A stretch of DNA of 64,000 nucleotides from Leuctra nigra (Eukaryota; Arthropoda; Insecta; Plecoptera; Leuctridae), in contig OW203763.1 of NCBI GenBank assembly GCA_934045905.1, positions 16,746,948-16,810,947 of the forward strand, written 5' to 3'. A program made the position numbers and the translations under genes. The notes under the pieces were generated by a model. It was not told where the DNA came from. It worked only from the letters and a program-made list of their open reading frames with translations, and did no database searches. Below are positions 24,796 to 38,700 of the stretch, piece after piece; positions within the stretch are counted from its first letter, which is position 1, and the number at the start of each line of letters is the position of its first letter.

Positions 24796-25854
24796 TTAAT
24801 CATTGTACATCCCATCGATAAGAAAATCCATCCGCCTATAATGCCTTCTCTCCCAGCATTCATACCCTTTCTTGTAAAAGTACATTCCCAAGACAACAAT
24901 CATAGGCACAGTGAGTATTGTAACAACAACTGGTATCACATACTCTCGCTGAGGAGACGGTTTGCGGCTCTTTATCACAGAAGCTTCAATGTCATCGGTA
25001 CTTGTGTCCGTGACTGTTGTGGGCTTTCTCCTCTTCAATGGTGGATTAGATATAATATTGTCATCATTAGTTTTAGAAATATTTGTATTTAAGGGCTGAA
25101 TTATTTCAGATGTACTTACATTTACAGATGAGTTTGAAAAAACTCTATCAATTGTTACATTTGAATCAACTTTTGTAGCTGTAATTGAACTGTTTTGAGA
25201 CAATTTTGTAAAATTGCTTATCTTAGGTGTTGAATTGAAAAGAATGTTTTCTGTAGAGGTATGCTTGTCAGGAGATATACTTGCAACAGATGCTGGTTCA
25301 GGTTCAAATGAAACACCCTTTCTAGGAAAAATTTTTGGTGTTATATATTCTGCATTAGAGCTGGAAACAGTAACAGACTGTGTTACATTGGACTCTTTTT
25401 CAATTTTCTTTTTATCATCTTCGACATTTTGAATCAGTTTTATGTCAGTAGTACTTGGTGTCAAGCTGACAACGTGCGACTGATCATTGTCATCTTGATT
25501 CCCTCTCGCTACATTTGCAGTAACGGAGATAGTTTGCGAGCGATTAAGTGGCGGTAAATTCTCGATTGGTTTTCCTCCTCCTTCCATCACAGGCTGAGGG
25601 TAAATTTCAGTAGATATCCCATTTGTTACATTTTTCCTTTGAATTGTAGTTCCGAATAGACGAGTTATTTCCACAGGTTGTTCTTGGGAACTGATGTTAC
25701 TCTTCCGACTGGCATCTTTTACACTCGAGTTGAGCACAGGAGGTAGTATGTCACTTTCCTTCAGAGGGACACTTGCACAATACATACGCACAGAACCTAC
25801 AAATATTATAAAGAATATGCACCATTCCATTATACCACGGTGAACCATAGTCAT
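24796..25854 (-). CDS. Type I single-pass membrane protein, unrecognised
   Basis: One uninterrupted 352-residue frame from ATG at 25854 to TAA at 24796. The N-terminus has a signal peptide-like segment (residues about 9-27, WCIFFIIFVGSV then CAS). A long Ser/Thr/Pro/Asn-rich ectodomain follows with about twelve N-glycosylation sequons (NSS, NIS, NVT, NRS, NST, NFT and others), then a predicted transmembrane helix (residues about 306-327, IPVVVTILTVPMIVVLGMYF). The short tail KKGYECWERRHYRRMDFLID and GMYND looks like the conserved part: it is dense in charged and aromatic residues, unlike the low-complexity ectodomain. No family name can be given. The layout resembles small mucin-like or TGN-type membrane glycoproteins. 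It lies head-to-head with the RhoGAP gene. Confidence 0.8.
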   Translation of the reverse strand: MTMVHRGIMEWCIFFIIFVGSVRMYCASVPLKESDILPPVLNSSVKDASRKSNISSQEQPVEITRLFGTTIQRKNVTNGISTEIYPQPVMEGGGKPIENLPPLNRSQTISVTANVARGNQDDNDQSHVVSLTPSTTDIKLIQNVEDDKKKIEKESNVTQSVTVSSSNAEYITPKIFPRKGVSFEPEPASVASISPDKHTSTENILFNSTPKISNFTKLSQNSSITATKVDSNVTIDRVFSNSSVNVSTSEIIQPLNTNISKTNDDNIISNPPLKRRKPTTVTDTSTDDIEASVIKSRKPSPQREYVIPVVVTILTVPMIVVLGMYFYKKGYECWERRHYRRMDFLIDGMYND

Positions 25855-26672
25855 TATATAAACATGAGGAAGAGCGTATGATGAAATATATATTTCAATA
25901 GTTTATTGAAATAAATAGAGCAAAAATGTGAAATTAAATAGTAAGGACACACCTGACAGCACGAGAATCCTACAGGTGCAATTTTTGACACTAACTACAC
26001 AGTACTGCACTGCACAGTACACTCACCAACCACTGACATTGGTGCTACATTCACACCACAGCGAATAGTTCATTTCCCTACCACGAGGAAGCGTAATATT
26101 CATCCATCCATGATCTGTCAACCCTGTTGCGTTGCTTGCTTGTGTGTGTGAAACGGTGTGAAACACATTATTGATTTTCGAATAAAGATGGGAAGGTGTG
26201 GTTATTTACAACATTTAAGATTAATCCTCATTAGTTTTTCTTTACATAGATAATATGAATTCATGTGGAAAAGTATATGCGAAAATGGACACATAGCGGT
26301 GACAACTGTTTTTGGTGTTAAGATATGAATGGTATGTATTGAGTTCTTGTCAAATTACTCCCTACTCATGAGCTCTCGCAGATCTTTGTGTCAATGACAC
26401 TAGCAACCACACTTGGTGGTAGCATCGTGATACGTGGTATACATTCAGATAGAGGATAGTTGGGAGGATAGTTGTAAATTAACATATGTTGGCGAAATAC
26501 ACCACGAGGCTCCTCTGTGGTTGTCTTGTCATATCGTATGGACATAATAGTTATAATTACATTTCAAATCTCCTTATGGATCTGGGTAACACTCCACTCC
26601 TTGACCCATTAAATATCCAATAATTGTAAACCCATCTCCAATGACGTTTTTTTGTTGTCAATATGTAGTTAG
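25855..26672. promoter_or_regulatory. Divergent intergenic region, membrane protein / RhoGAP
   Basis: About 800 bp between two genes on opposite strands, so it probably holds both promoters and 5' leader exons. On the minus strand a CTGTCAG/GTGTGT donor near 25953 could close a leader exon of the membrane-protein gene. No TATA box or other clear core element was identified. Confidence 0.4.
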
Positions 26673-26729
26673 GTAAGCCTCACTGACAGGGTGGTGGAGA
26701 GCCCTGGTTCCTGGACAGGTTGGTGTAGA

Positions 26730-29700
26730 ATGACAAGTTGGGCAGAGAGAATGCATCGACGAGCTGCCACATTGAGTAATGTGGTCACATCTTGTGGACA
26801 CCCAAATAGCGTGCCATATCCACGGAGGCTTGAAAAAGTTAAATTTGGAGTGCCTTTGGATGAAGTCTGCAAAAATGACATTCCCGGACCATTGCTTGTA
26901 AGTATGAAAAGGTTCTCCATGAACATATAAAGTCTAAATAATTAGATAGGTACCGGTAAGGTTGTGCGGCAAAAGGTTAATTATCTCTCCGGGATTGAAT
27001 CATCACCAAATCCAGCAATATTGAGTTTGTGACAGAAGAAACGTACCTAATATAGCCTACTAACCAACCTACAAAGTTGGATGGACAGAAGAGAAGTATT
27101 TAGGTACTGACTTCGTAAGGAAATAATTGGGCGTAGAAAGTCTTGACTATGTTCTACCCTACCAGGCTACCCTGCTTAAAAATCTTGCAGGATCTTGACA
27201 ATACTTTTCAGAAGGGTTTGACCCTCACTTTTAGGAAAATCAGATGCCAGATCTTGTCAAAATTAACAAGATGCCAATTTTGGCAAGATTATGTAGGTAT
27301 AGAGTGCCTGCATGATGTCACAGCTGACCAAAATCTCACTGGTGCACAGATGATTTCAGTATATAAATAATAATTAAACAATATCTTCCTTGATAAAATC
27401 CCCTTAATTTATTTGATACAATTTCTGTATTTCTTTTTAATATTATTATCTACCATACTGAAAGTGTTAAAATACGATTTAACTAGGTATTGAAAAATGT
27501 CCTGTGAACCAGTGAAATAAACAAGATTAGGGTATGTTACCTAGCAACCAGGTCTATTGCAGGTACTCTATAGGTAATTCTTAGATTTTTCTAGGATCTA
27601 CACAATAATATTGTCAGGATTTGACAAGATCTTGGCAAGATTTTTCAGCAGAGTAGGAGAATAGACTCTGATGGTATTGGTAAGAGACAGTGTGAAAAGC
27701 AGCTGGAGCAGTTGAAGGGCAAATTTGCTGGATATTTTAAGCGGGATGTTGAGAAAAGAGGCGACGACAGGAAGATTGGGATAGTGGAGTCGCATGGTGG
27801 AGAAATGGCAATATGTGAAAGAAGCAAATTAGGGTAATTAGGGCAATTTAAAAGTAACTGGCAAGTCAATGCCATTAGACCTTTTCCCCCCATGAAATGT
27901 TTCCTTTTCCCCCTTTAGTGAAAATGTGCTGCGTGCATGACTTTCTGTTCTATACACTCTGGAGGAAAGCAACACTCTTGTGCATCTTCATTTTTTTTTA
28001 GGTAGTTACTCCCATGTTGATATTGTGGGATATTTTTAGATAGGTACATACAAATATCTAATGTGTTTATTTCATTTTCTAGGTATTGGTATTAAAATTG
28101 AACAAAGAAGCTCCATACAAGAAAGATGTGTTCAGGGCACCGGGCCATCAGGGAAACATGAAGAAGTTGATTCATTTCCTTCAGGCAGGACGCTTAGTAA
28201 ACATGGATAATTTCTCAGTATACACCATTGCTTCTGTATTGAAGAAGTTCCTACGTAAACTGCCAGGAGGTATTTTTGGTCGCGACGGGGAGCAAAGATT
28301 ATTTGCTGTCATCAATACCGAGAGTATGGAGGAACAACGCGACGAAATTCACAGGTTGGTTATAGAACCAAATCTTGATTTTAAAGATTTTTACCAATTG
28401 GAAATAATTGTACATGCAAAGAAATAAACACGCACTCCACAACAATATGCCGCATACCCAAAATGCTAGTCTGCGGCCAGTACATAATTATTATAATGCA
28501 GATGTGTCAAAATCCAAATAAACAAAGAAATAACAAAGTAAGATAGAAAAGCATAGCATTCTTATTATCGGTATGAACAAATATATATTGTAATGATTTT
28601 TAGAGATTTAGATGATCAAATAAACCATAATTTGTATTTAAATCATTGCGCTAAAATTCGCGTTTCAACAGTGAATTTCACATTTTTGCGGCCCAGAGGA
28701 AGTATGTTTTTGTGCGGCCCTATCCCAGACCCATATCGGATGTGAGGTTATATTATTTTTCTTTCTACTAGGTAATTATACAGTATGCAACTTCTTTGAC
28801 AATCAAAAGTGTCATAGTATTGACACATTAACACAAAATGATGTAGTATATATTTTTTTTTGAAAGAATTTTAGGGTAGGTATAGGTAGGTAATTGAAAA
28901 GGTATTTTCTTGCGGGGGGGGGGGGGGGGGGGGGGATATGAAGTTTTGCTACTGTCAATAGACAAAGTATTTTTCAGTGTTGGAAAGGAACTAGTTACGT
29001 TCCAAGTTCCTCGCCGGAAAAAGGAACTAGTTACAGTTACAGTTCCTTCAATAATGAAAGGAACTATTCCGTTCCTAGTTCCTTTTTAAAAGGAACTTAG
29101 TTCCTTTTTAAAGAAAGGTGTAATTTTAATTGGAACATTGAAAATTGCAATCTGAAAATTAAAAATTGAATCACTGATCACAGCAGATTCGAAACGATTA
29201 TAAGAGAGATAAGAAGATTCATACAAACTAAAAATTCGGTGGCGATATGATGTGTCCTACACAGTGATCGGAAAGGAAATGTGAGGAAGGAAACAAAGTA
29301 AAAGCTAAAAAGACGACGATCTGAAATCTGAAATCTGTGTGCCTGCGCACTGCACTTGTTCACGAGTCATTAGTCATTACTAGGAATGGAGTTCTGTTCT
29401 TTGGTCTGAAGGGTTGGCCACGCGACTACAGGTAGATAGATGTCCATTGTGTTAGGGTAGGTGACGACTGGTTTGAGTTATTTTTAGATGCCAAATAGTT
29501 CGAGGGACATCTGACTTCTGACAGAATTAAACATGATTAAACAAATATGTGGCTTCTAGACGAGTGCAGTTTTTCGGAGTAAAAGTACAGTCAAGTTTAA
29601 AAAAATGAACTTAGTAAAAATCGTTACAGTTCCTCAAAAAAAGGAACTAAACCGTTCCATAGTTCCTCCCTAGAAAAAAGGACTAAGACATTCCATAGTT

Positions 29701-32700
29701 CCTAAGAAAAGGAACTAGTTAGTTCCTAGGAACGGAACTATTTCGTTCCGTTTCTACCCAACACTGGTATTTTTCTCTATGAACGTATTATCACCCTATT
29801 TTGTAATACCTGAGAAAGGTGGAGTGGGGTTGGTCTGCCACAGGAAGCGCAGGTAGCTATCAGCAAATACAGTGGAAGGGATGCTCAAAACTAAGGGTTT
29901 TGACCGATTTTGGCAAGCGTGGCCTAATACGCTGGGAGAGAAAAATACAGTAGAGAAATCCATAGATGAACTTACCTAACACCTGAAAGTTTTGTGGTCC
30001 TTCATATTTACGAGAATCTTTGAAGGAAGTTTAATCCTAGAATAGGAATCTTTGCCCTAGTTCAGCCATGGTTAAAATATATATAATGACAACAAACTTT
30101 GTTATAGCCTTGTAACATCACTGCCAGTTCACACTCAACGTCTCCTTGTGCTCCTGTTTGGAACATTTCGAGTTATTGCAACGAATGCAGACCGTGCACA
30201 GACTGGGATGACTTCGGAAGCGTTAGGCGTCAGCGTTGCTCCTTCGTTCTTCCAGTCCTTGGTCAGCGACGGGAAGGCAGCTAAGATGGAAGACGTTCTA
30301 CGTTTCAAGGTCACTATTATTCATCATTATCTCTATAACATATTTTAGATTATGTACCACTTTCATATAGATTATAGTTAGTCAATCCATGGGTGCCGGG
30401 TTGGGGAGGGGCGCTTGCCCTCCCTTGGATATCAGGAAAAAGTTTTGTGGTGTTTAATGTATGTATAGTTGCATTTTGTATACAAACCTCAAAACGTCTC
30501 AAAATTGATATTTAAAAAACTAAAAACAAGGTTTTGCGGCTTGCTCCCCACACCTCTAAGTGGGAAAAATAAAAATGTGTAAACAAAATACACCTCAGAC
30601 CTTCTCAAAATTGATTTTAAAGTGTTAAAAAACAAAAAAAACACCCTGTGGTGGGGAAGTCGCTCCCTGCTCCCCCCCCCCCCCCCCCCTCCCCTTGGCA
30701 AATTAAATTGCCTTACATATTGGTAGAATTTTAGAATTGAATGATAGCAAGTGGCAGTTTGGCTATCCAACTTAGGTACTTAAAATTAGTATTTGAGACA
30801 TTATTTTTTGCTGTAGGCTGGGGTATGCATCAAAGGTAAAACATAACATACTTAGGAGGTGAGGTGGTGCCCCCCCCCCCCCTTCCACTTGCCCGTATTT
30901 CTTTTGTTTTCAGCACTTCTTTTATTTAAGGTTTCAGGCTTCAAGATTTTGTAGTCAAGTTAAGGAGAATCACATCAAGTAAATTAGAAAGTACATTCCT
31001 ACCAGCGTACACAATAGTTATGTCAATTAATTGATGATGAACTTGGGATTTTGTGTTATATTTTCAAGAATTCCATTTTGCAAATTTTCAAAAAGTTGAT
31101 AATTACTAATTAGTGATTACATTAAATTTTAAACTCTCCGAAATATGGTAAATCTATCACAGTCTTTTCCATCCTCGACATTTTATAATATGTTTCTTTG
31201 GTAGAATAAAAAGGTAAGAGGATATTAAATTGTATCAGTCCAAAATCGGGCCAAGTCCTATCGCCTTCAGATCAGCCATCATTAAATTTTCCTGCATGCT
31301 GGATTTCGAACACTGGGCATTCGAAGAGGTAAAAATAGTCAAAAAGGTCCCTCCTTTAGAAATTTTCCTATGTGTTCGCCCAAAAATATGGTGTGGTGAA
31401 GTGAGCTCAAGTGCAGGGCAAAAATGTATTTGTTGTAATCTTGTAATGTTATATTTAGTCCTACCCACATATTTTTGGCTATGATATTTGCATTTTCAGA
31501 CTTGCGTAGCTTTAGAAGTTAACTTATCACATTTTAATTTATTTACATTCCTCTCTGAAGTATAGATGTATGTATCTGCATGCATGACACACCTATTATT
31601 ACATCACTTGCTGACAAGACCTCTCCCAGCTACGGTTCAAATTGATGGCGTTTTAATTTGTTGAAATGCATTAGAAACACAATTTAAGGTAACAACCCAA
31701 TTTGTGGCAGTTACATCTCAATTTTAACATCTGTTTTGGAACTTTTTAATACAACTGTCACAGGCAAACAACTGACAGGAATTATCTCAGATATTTTTTG
31801 TCATGTTGATAATGGGTGTGTCTCGTTTTTTATAGTTTTGTATTGTCAAATATTGGATTGTAAAAACATTGAATTTATGAAAATACTCAATTGTTGGTCA
31901 ACTTCAAGCAGTCGGCACTTAGTAGGTACATAGTTTCATACATTTTTATACCAAAAATGGTAATATTATCATATAATTTTAAATTAATCAATTGATCTGA
32001 TTTATTTTATATTTCTTTACAATTTGATTTCATTAAAACTCCGATAAAACAGCTTGTAACATGTTTAAACAGGCTACAGACGAGATAAAGTTTGGCCTTG
32101 AATTGCCCTCTAATCATCTTTACGCTTAGGTATATCAACTGAAATTAAAAAATACAAGCTTTAATTTTAGGTACCTATTTAATGAATTAGGTTACAGCTA
32201 CAGCTAGAGAGCCTAGATTGGCTACAACTAAATAATTTGTACTAATGTTAATGTAATTTCATCTTCACTTCTTCAACTTCTTTCATTAATTTTTCTACGT
32301 ACCTATAGAATTATTTTAAATTTGACAGTTAATATTGACGACTACAACTACTGCTGAAAAATCGTGGACAGATCTTGCTAAGTTCATGGTTATAAATCTT
32401 CCTGAGATATTGCCAAGATCTTGCTATGATTTTACAGTGGGGTAAACTACTTGACCTGTTCACTAAGATTAATTTCTTATTGCAACTTCATTTTAAAAAA
32501 GTTTGATTGCTGATTGCTTACAATTTGTTCTGATACCAAATTTTACACCTTTTTAGAATTTGTATCATACACGTGTAATCTATATCCACCTTCTTTATTT
32601 GCAAGTGCCGTTGAGGTACATAAATATTTAACAATAGTTATAGTAAATTATAATTAAATTATATTAATAATAACCTTTTTGTTGTTGTTGTTATTTGATT

Positions 32701-35700
32701 TTCTGCTTGACATATATTTTGATGTACATTGTATTTTGATGTCAATTTTCCTGCGTTAATGAATGTATTTGTTTCTTTTCACTTGCACCATAATACAGGC
32801 CGAAGTCACTGTGAGTATATTATTCTGCAAATTAGCGTTGTAACTTGTACAGTAATAATTATCAATATATTATTGAGTCAGAAGGTAAGGTATGGCTAGG
32901 CCTAAGCTTTCTTGCTCCTTTCATTCTTCAGCTTCTACTCTGCCCATCAGTCCTCTCCACAAGTCCTCTATCTGACCCCCATTCTCCTCCTCCACTAACT
33001 CCTTCCGCTTTTCTCTCATCTGGACATCTTCTTCAACGAAATATCTACCTCTCTGTACCTCGTCTTCTCTTCCCCAGCTCGAACCCAATTCCAACTTTTT
33101 CATTTGACTTGAAGCACAATCTTTCTAACCCTACCTCTTTCCTGATCTTCGTTTTCCTAATCTTATCTACTGGAACTCTCTTCATACTTCTCAGGAACTT
33201 CATTTCTGATGATTTAGCTTGGTTTCTTCTTTTCCTCCAATTACAATAACTTGAAACTTGGGAAATCTTCAAAAATAGGGAGTTATTTGTTGTAATTTGA
33301 GCAGTTAAGCATCCCAGAATCGATTTTAAAATGTTTATTTTCGAAAAAATGCCCTGCGGGGCAACAATAATTGGAGTTTTTTTGCTTCAGTTTGTGCATT
33401 TTAAAGCACATTTTTTATTGGTTTAAATTCTAAAAAACACCCTGTGAGCCTAAAACTGGGGGGTTCGCCCCCAGACTTCCTTTCTGGGTGTTGCAATCCC
33501 CCCCTCCCGCCACCGTGATGAAAGTAGTTCCTACGCGCCTGGTGATTTCAGCCGCCATTTTGAAAACCGGAAGTGATACCATATATCGAAAATGGCTGGA
33601 CCGATTGGGACAATCATTATTTTCAGCATACTCAGCATATTTATGCTGAGCATATACTTAGACAATCAGCATATTTAGCACCAAATGCAACTTTTATTAG
33701 TAATTAAATAGGAAATAGCATATTTTTTTGAAGGAAATAGTAATTGTTGCGCCGTTATGTCTTTAAAGTTGTATGAATACCTAAGCTTAAACAGAGATGG
33801 GCACTATCAAAGATACAAGTATCTTTGATAGTATCTTTGATACTTGATATAATCAGTATCTTTATCTTGATACTTTTCTTGGAGTCAGTATCAGTATCAA
33901 TTATCAATTATTATTCAAAAAAGTATCAAGTATCTTTTACTGAAGATACTTTTGATACTTAATAATGCACATTTCTCTCAAAACCTGTATTAGATGTGCA
34001 AAAACTTGATTTTAGCACAAAAATTTTTCAGTTTAGAACCTCATGTATTTTTTTCTGGGAATCACTTCCGCCCATACATACCCTTTTTTTACCCAACCCC
34101 TAACTTTTCTTGACTGATGATGACCAAAGTCCAAGAACACTTTCGTCTGTGAACTGATCTCCCCCTCCCTCACCAGACCAAATTCTTTCTTGCCATTGGT
34201 CGTCTAAAAAATCTTTTGAGAGTATCTTTTGATACTTAAAGTAGCTTTTGATACTTTGATACTAGTATCAATTGATACTCAAATTTAATGAAGTATCTAG
34301 TATCAAGTATCTTTTTGAAAATTTTAAGAGTATCAGTATCTAGTATCTTGATACTTTTTACAAGTATCTTTGCCCATCTCTGAGCTTAAAAAAGGAAGTG
34401 ATATTCCAGAAAAACACCGTGTAAAGTAGGCAGCTAAGTCTCTTCAACTAAGAAAAAAAAATTAAAGAAATCTAAAATTCAACACTGAAAAGTAGTGATA
34501 TAAAAAAATGGGCCAAGTCAAAACTATTTAAAAAATCTAAAAAATACTTAGCGCATCATGTTTTGTGTATTAAAGATAGGTAAATTATAGGTAGGTACAA
34601 TGATTTCTGGTCTACATGTCCATATTATTTATACACGATGCGCAAATTTTTTGATTTTTTAAATTAGTTTTGACTTGGCCTTTTTTTTGATATCACTACT
34701 TTTCAGTGCTAAATTTTAGATTTCTTTCATTTTTTTCTTAGTTGAAGAGACTTGGCTGCCTTTTTTACACGGATTGTTTTTTTCTGTTCCATAATACTTC
34801 CTACAGATTGAAAACTCTCTGCCTTCTTATTTCCTCCTTTCACATTTTTAAATCTTCAGTGAGAACACTTTCAAGATTTAAATTCAATTCTCTCGTCCAA
34901 ATGTACCACTCAATGAACTTGTCAAAAATATATTTCCGGCTATGTAAATACCTTACTAGATATGCATATGTTGTGAAACTGTACTGTAAAAGCAATTATG
35001 TATTAAGTTACTGTGTATAATCCTAATTAGGATTAGGATTGCTTAAAAAACTGTTTAAAAAATCTAAAAAATACTTGACACATCATGTTTTGTGTATTAA
35101 AGATAATCCTAATTAGGATTATACTTAAGTATTAAAAATATTTGTATTATGGTGTCACTTGATACTCGTTTATTTATTACAGATGCATGCATTACTTCAA
35201 ACATAAGTAATTCAATAGTTATAACATTTATTAATGTATTTTATATTGATCAGTAAGCTGCACCTCAATGGTCAACCCTGTATTGTGGACATCCGTCAAT
35301 AAAATATGATTTTCTCTACATTACATGGTACACAACCATCCTAATTCCATCCTAATTAGGATTATACACAGTAAATTAATAACTTTTACGCACATTTCTC
35401 TCATTGCATTAGTAACTTAAGTTACCAATAAAACCATAAATTTCGAAATTCTTCAAATAATTCCGCATTAATAATTACATATGTACATTTTTGTAAATTT
35501 GTATGTATGCGGTGTGGTAACCAGATGTGGTTTTATGTGGCATGGTCTCTGTTGTCAAATTGTATATGACATGTTGTTGACTGCACAATGTATTGCATAA
35601 AGGAAACGTATCCTCGGGCTCACTCACCGCAAGTACATTTGACGAACGACATGTCTAATTGGTTAAGATCAACCACAGATTAAAAGATATTTGTATTTAC

Positions 35701-38700
35701 AATTTATGTACTACCTAACCTATATAATTTGAGAGTGAACGGAGTGCACCATGTGGGTGGAAAATAAGGTGTTGTACTACTTTGCTACAAACCAACTACG
35801 AAATCATAAAATTTATGTTGGTTGCAGAATAAGACTACAGGAAGCACACATATTTTACTTCATTGAAGTAGATGTGTTTCCAAGATCTTGATGTTTGTTA
35901 AATACATTGTTTGAATAATGTAAATATCATTTTCTAGTTTCGAAATTCTAAAATTTAAGAAAACTTAAATTTCCTAATTTCAAGAAATCTGAGTAATGAC
36001 TGAAGTGTTTAACCTAGGAGTTTGAAATTCGATTCAATCCATAAAGGCTGTAACAGCGTACGCGTTACAAAGACTTTCTAATGTGAGGTTTGCTTGTTTC
36101 CAGGTAGCTACAAGAATCATGAAGTTTCTTATCGATAACTTTGGAGTTAGTAACCTGTTCGGCCGCGAAAACTATGAGTTCTACGCACGAATTACTGGCA
36201 GAATATTGAAGGTTGAAGAGGACTGGATTTTCAGCTTTCGATATCCGCCCGATACACTGGTTTCGAGTAAGTTGAATGCAATTTCATTTTGCTGGTTACG
36301 TCTCAACAGTTGGGTAGTGTAGAGAAAGTTTTAAACATTTTCCAGTTTACTTTCATGTGTTTTTGTTTATTTTTTTAGGGCAGCTTTCTTTAGAGGCAGA
36401 GAAGACTTGGTTACAATACGAATGTGAAAGATGGGGATTGAAATTTAATTTGGAAGGTATATTTTACTACATCATATACATTTAATATAGTAGGTACTTA
36501 AGGCCGGTCATATATTTTTTTCTGCCAAAAGTAATTTTGGAGCGGTTTTAGAGGGAAATGAGAAATATAAATTGCCATATTTGGCAAACGGTTAAAGATA
36601 TCGAAAAAGCAAGAAAAACATGACATGTATCGCACCTTTGTCTACATTTTCATCGCTTACTGTCATAACTTTGCTCCTACTATGTGGTCAGCATTAGTCG
36701 GGCACGAAAACACTCCGTTTGAGCGACGACAAAAAACGGTCGAGAAACAGAGCGTTTTCGTGCCCGACTAATGCTGACCACATTGTAAGAGCAAAGTTAT
36801 GACAGTTAGCGATGAAAATGTAGATAAAGGTTCAATCCATGTCATGTCTTTCTTGCTTTTTCGATATTCATAACCGTTTGCCAAATATGGCAATTTATAT
36901 TTCGTATTTCCCTCTAAAACTGCTCCAAAACTACTTTTGGCGGGAAAAAATATATGACCGCCCTTAAAATATTTGTATTGTGGTGTCACTTGATACTCGT
37001 TTATTTATTACAGATGCATGCATTACTTCAGACATAAGTAATTAAATAGTTATTAAATTTATTAATGTATTTTATATTGATAGTAAGCTGCACCTCAATG
37101 GTCAACCCTGTATTGTGGACAGCCGTTAATAAAATATGATTTTCTCTACATTACATAGGTACTACACATATTTTGCGAAGTCGGCATGTAGTACCTAGAA
37201 CTATTGTGATACCTATAATGAATGATGATTGATTGTAGGCTTCCAAACTCATATTTTTAAAGTAGGTAATATAGTTCAGTTCAAGTGGTAGAGTGTGTTC
37301 TGTCTCTCATAAGCTTCAATGACAAAAACAATACATAACATAGACAAAAATGTAAACATATTACTGGGAGATAGAAAAATAAAAATAACTAACATTATAA
37401 TAGAACAATCTTGGATTCACAGAGCCGTTGGTAAATGTTATGTCTTCTTCGGTAACGCTCTGGTTTGATGTTGGACCTGAAAAGGGCCATTAGGCCAACA
37501 TCAAACCAGAGCATTACTAAAGAAGACACCATAGGATTACAATAGAAGCTATAAAAACAATGATAAGTGTCACAAAGACTAAATCTCTGCTACAAGTGCA
37601 GCCTCCAGGAGGGTAGTATATTTTTCTTTTCAAGAAATCACACATTATAGGCAGGGGCGTGCGGTGGTTTTCCATCATGACTAGGCACTTGCCAAATTTC
37701 AAGCCAAAATATGAATCCCCCCCCCCCCCCCCCCTCCGAATAAATCACTAATTTATAATTTTTTTACATGGAATTAAGCAACAGAATTTTTCTTACCGCG
37801 AATATTTTAATCCTAGAAGATATATAATTTTCTTTGATGTACCTGTACCAATCTCTCACCTTGTGTTGAAAAACTTTGATTTTGGATTTTCCGATGGCGC
37901 TGCATTTCTGTCCACATCCTTAGCCAACGAGAAAATAAACAGCTGATCCCACTCATGGATATCACTGAAATCCCACTGAATACACACGCATGGGAATACC
38001 ATAATTACAATGTCCAGCGCAATCGAAATCAAAATTCGACACAACACAGTCAACACAATCAGAACTCACTTCACAAATATTACAATTATAAACCTCTTTG
38101 AATGTCTAACTTCGATGAGAGCAGTCGTCAAACTGAGTAATTTGCTTGTTTATTGGTGCGTTGCTGAACGTGTCTTCGCATGCATTTTGTACGTGGCCTT
38201 GGGTGGCCGTGGATGAGTGGAGTATATTTCGTGGGAGTAAGTGAGACAGAGAGATTACATCTGGAACATTAGTTGGAGAAAGACAGATAGCACTAGATTC
38301 TGCCCTGGCTGATGACGCGGTGTGAGTGACGTCACAGTGCGAGTTATACTCTTCCTCTCCTCCCCGCCCGCAATCAACACAGGCGCGTAGCTAGACTAAT
38401 CTAGTAGGCTGCTCGGCCTTTCACAAAACATTTTATCAGAACATCGCAACGGCGGCGGCGTGGCACGGCTCGCCACGCTCTTTACGTATATAATAAGCAT
38501 TTCGCGCATAATATAACATTAAGTACGTTCAATTTCAAAATATATCTAATGAACATAATATTATTTCATAAAATAAAATTAAAGATTAGTATGAATACTG
38601 GCTGCCTAGACAGTGCCTAGTTTGCCTAGGCTGCACTGCACGCCCATGATTATAGGTACCTACATCATTATTCTTAGATGCACATTTATTCCAACCAGAT

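Noticed and set aside
32845..33249. 134-residue plus-strand open frame
   Set aside because: It is the complement of the LINE reverse transcriptase fragment, which explains the sequence better.
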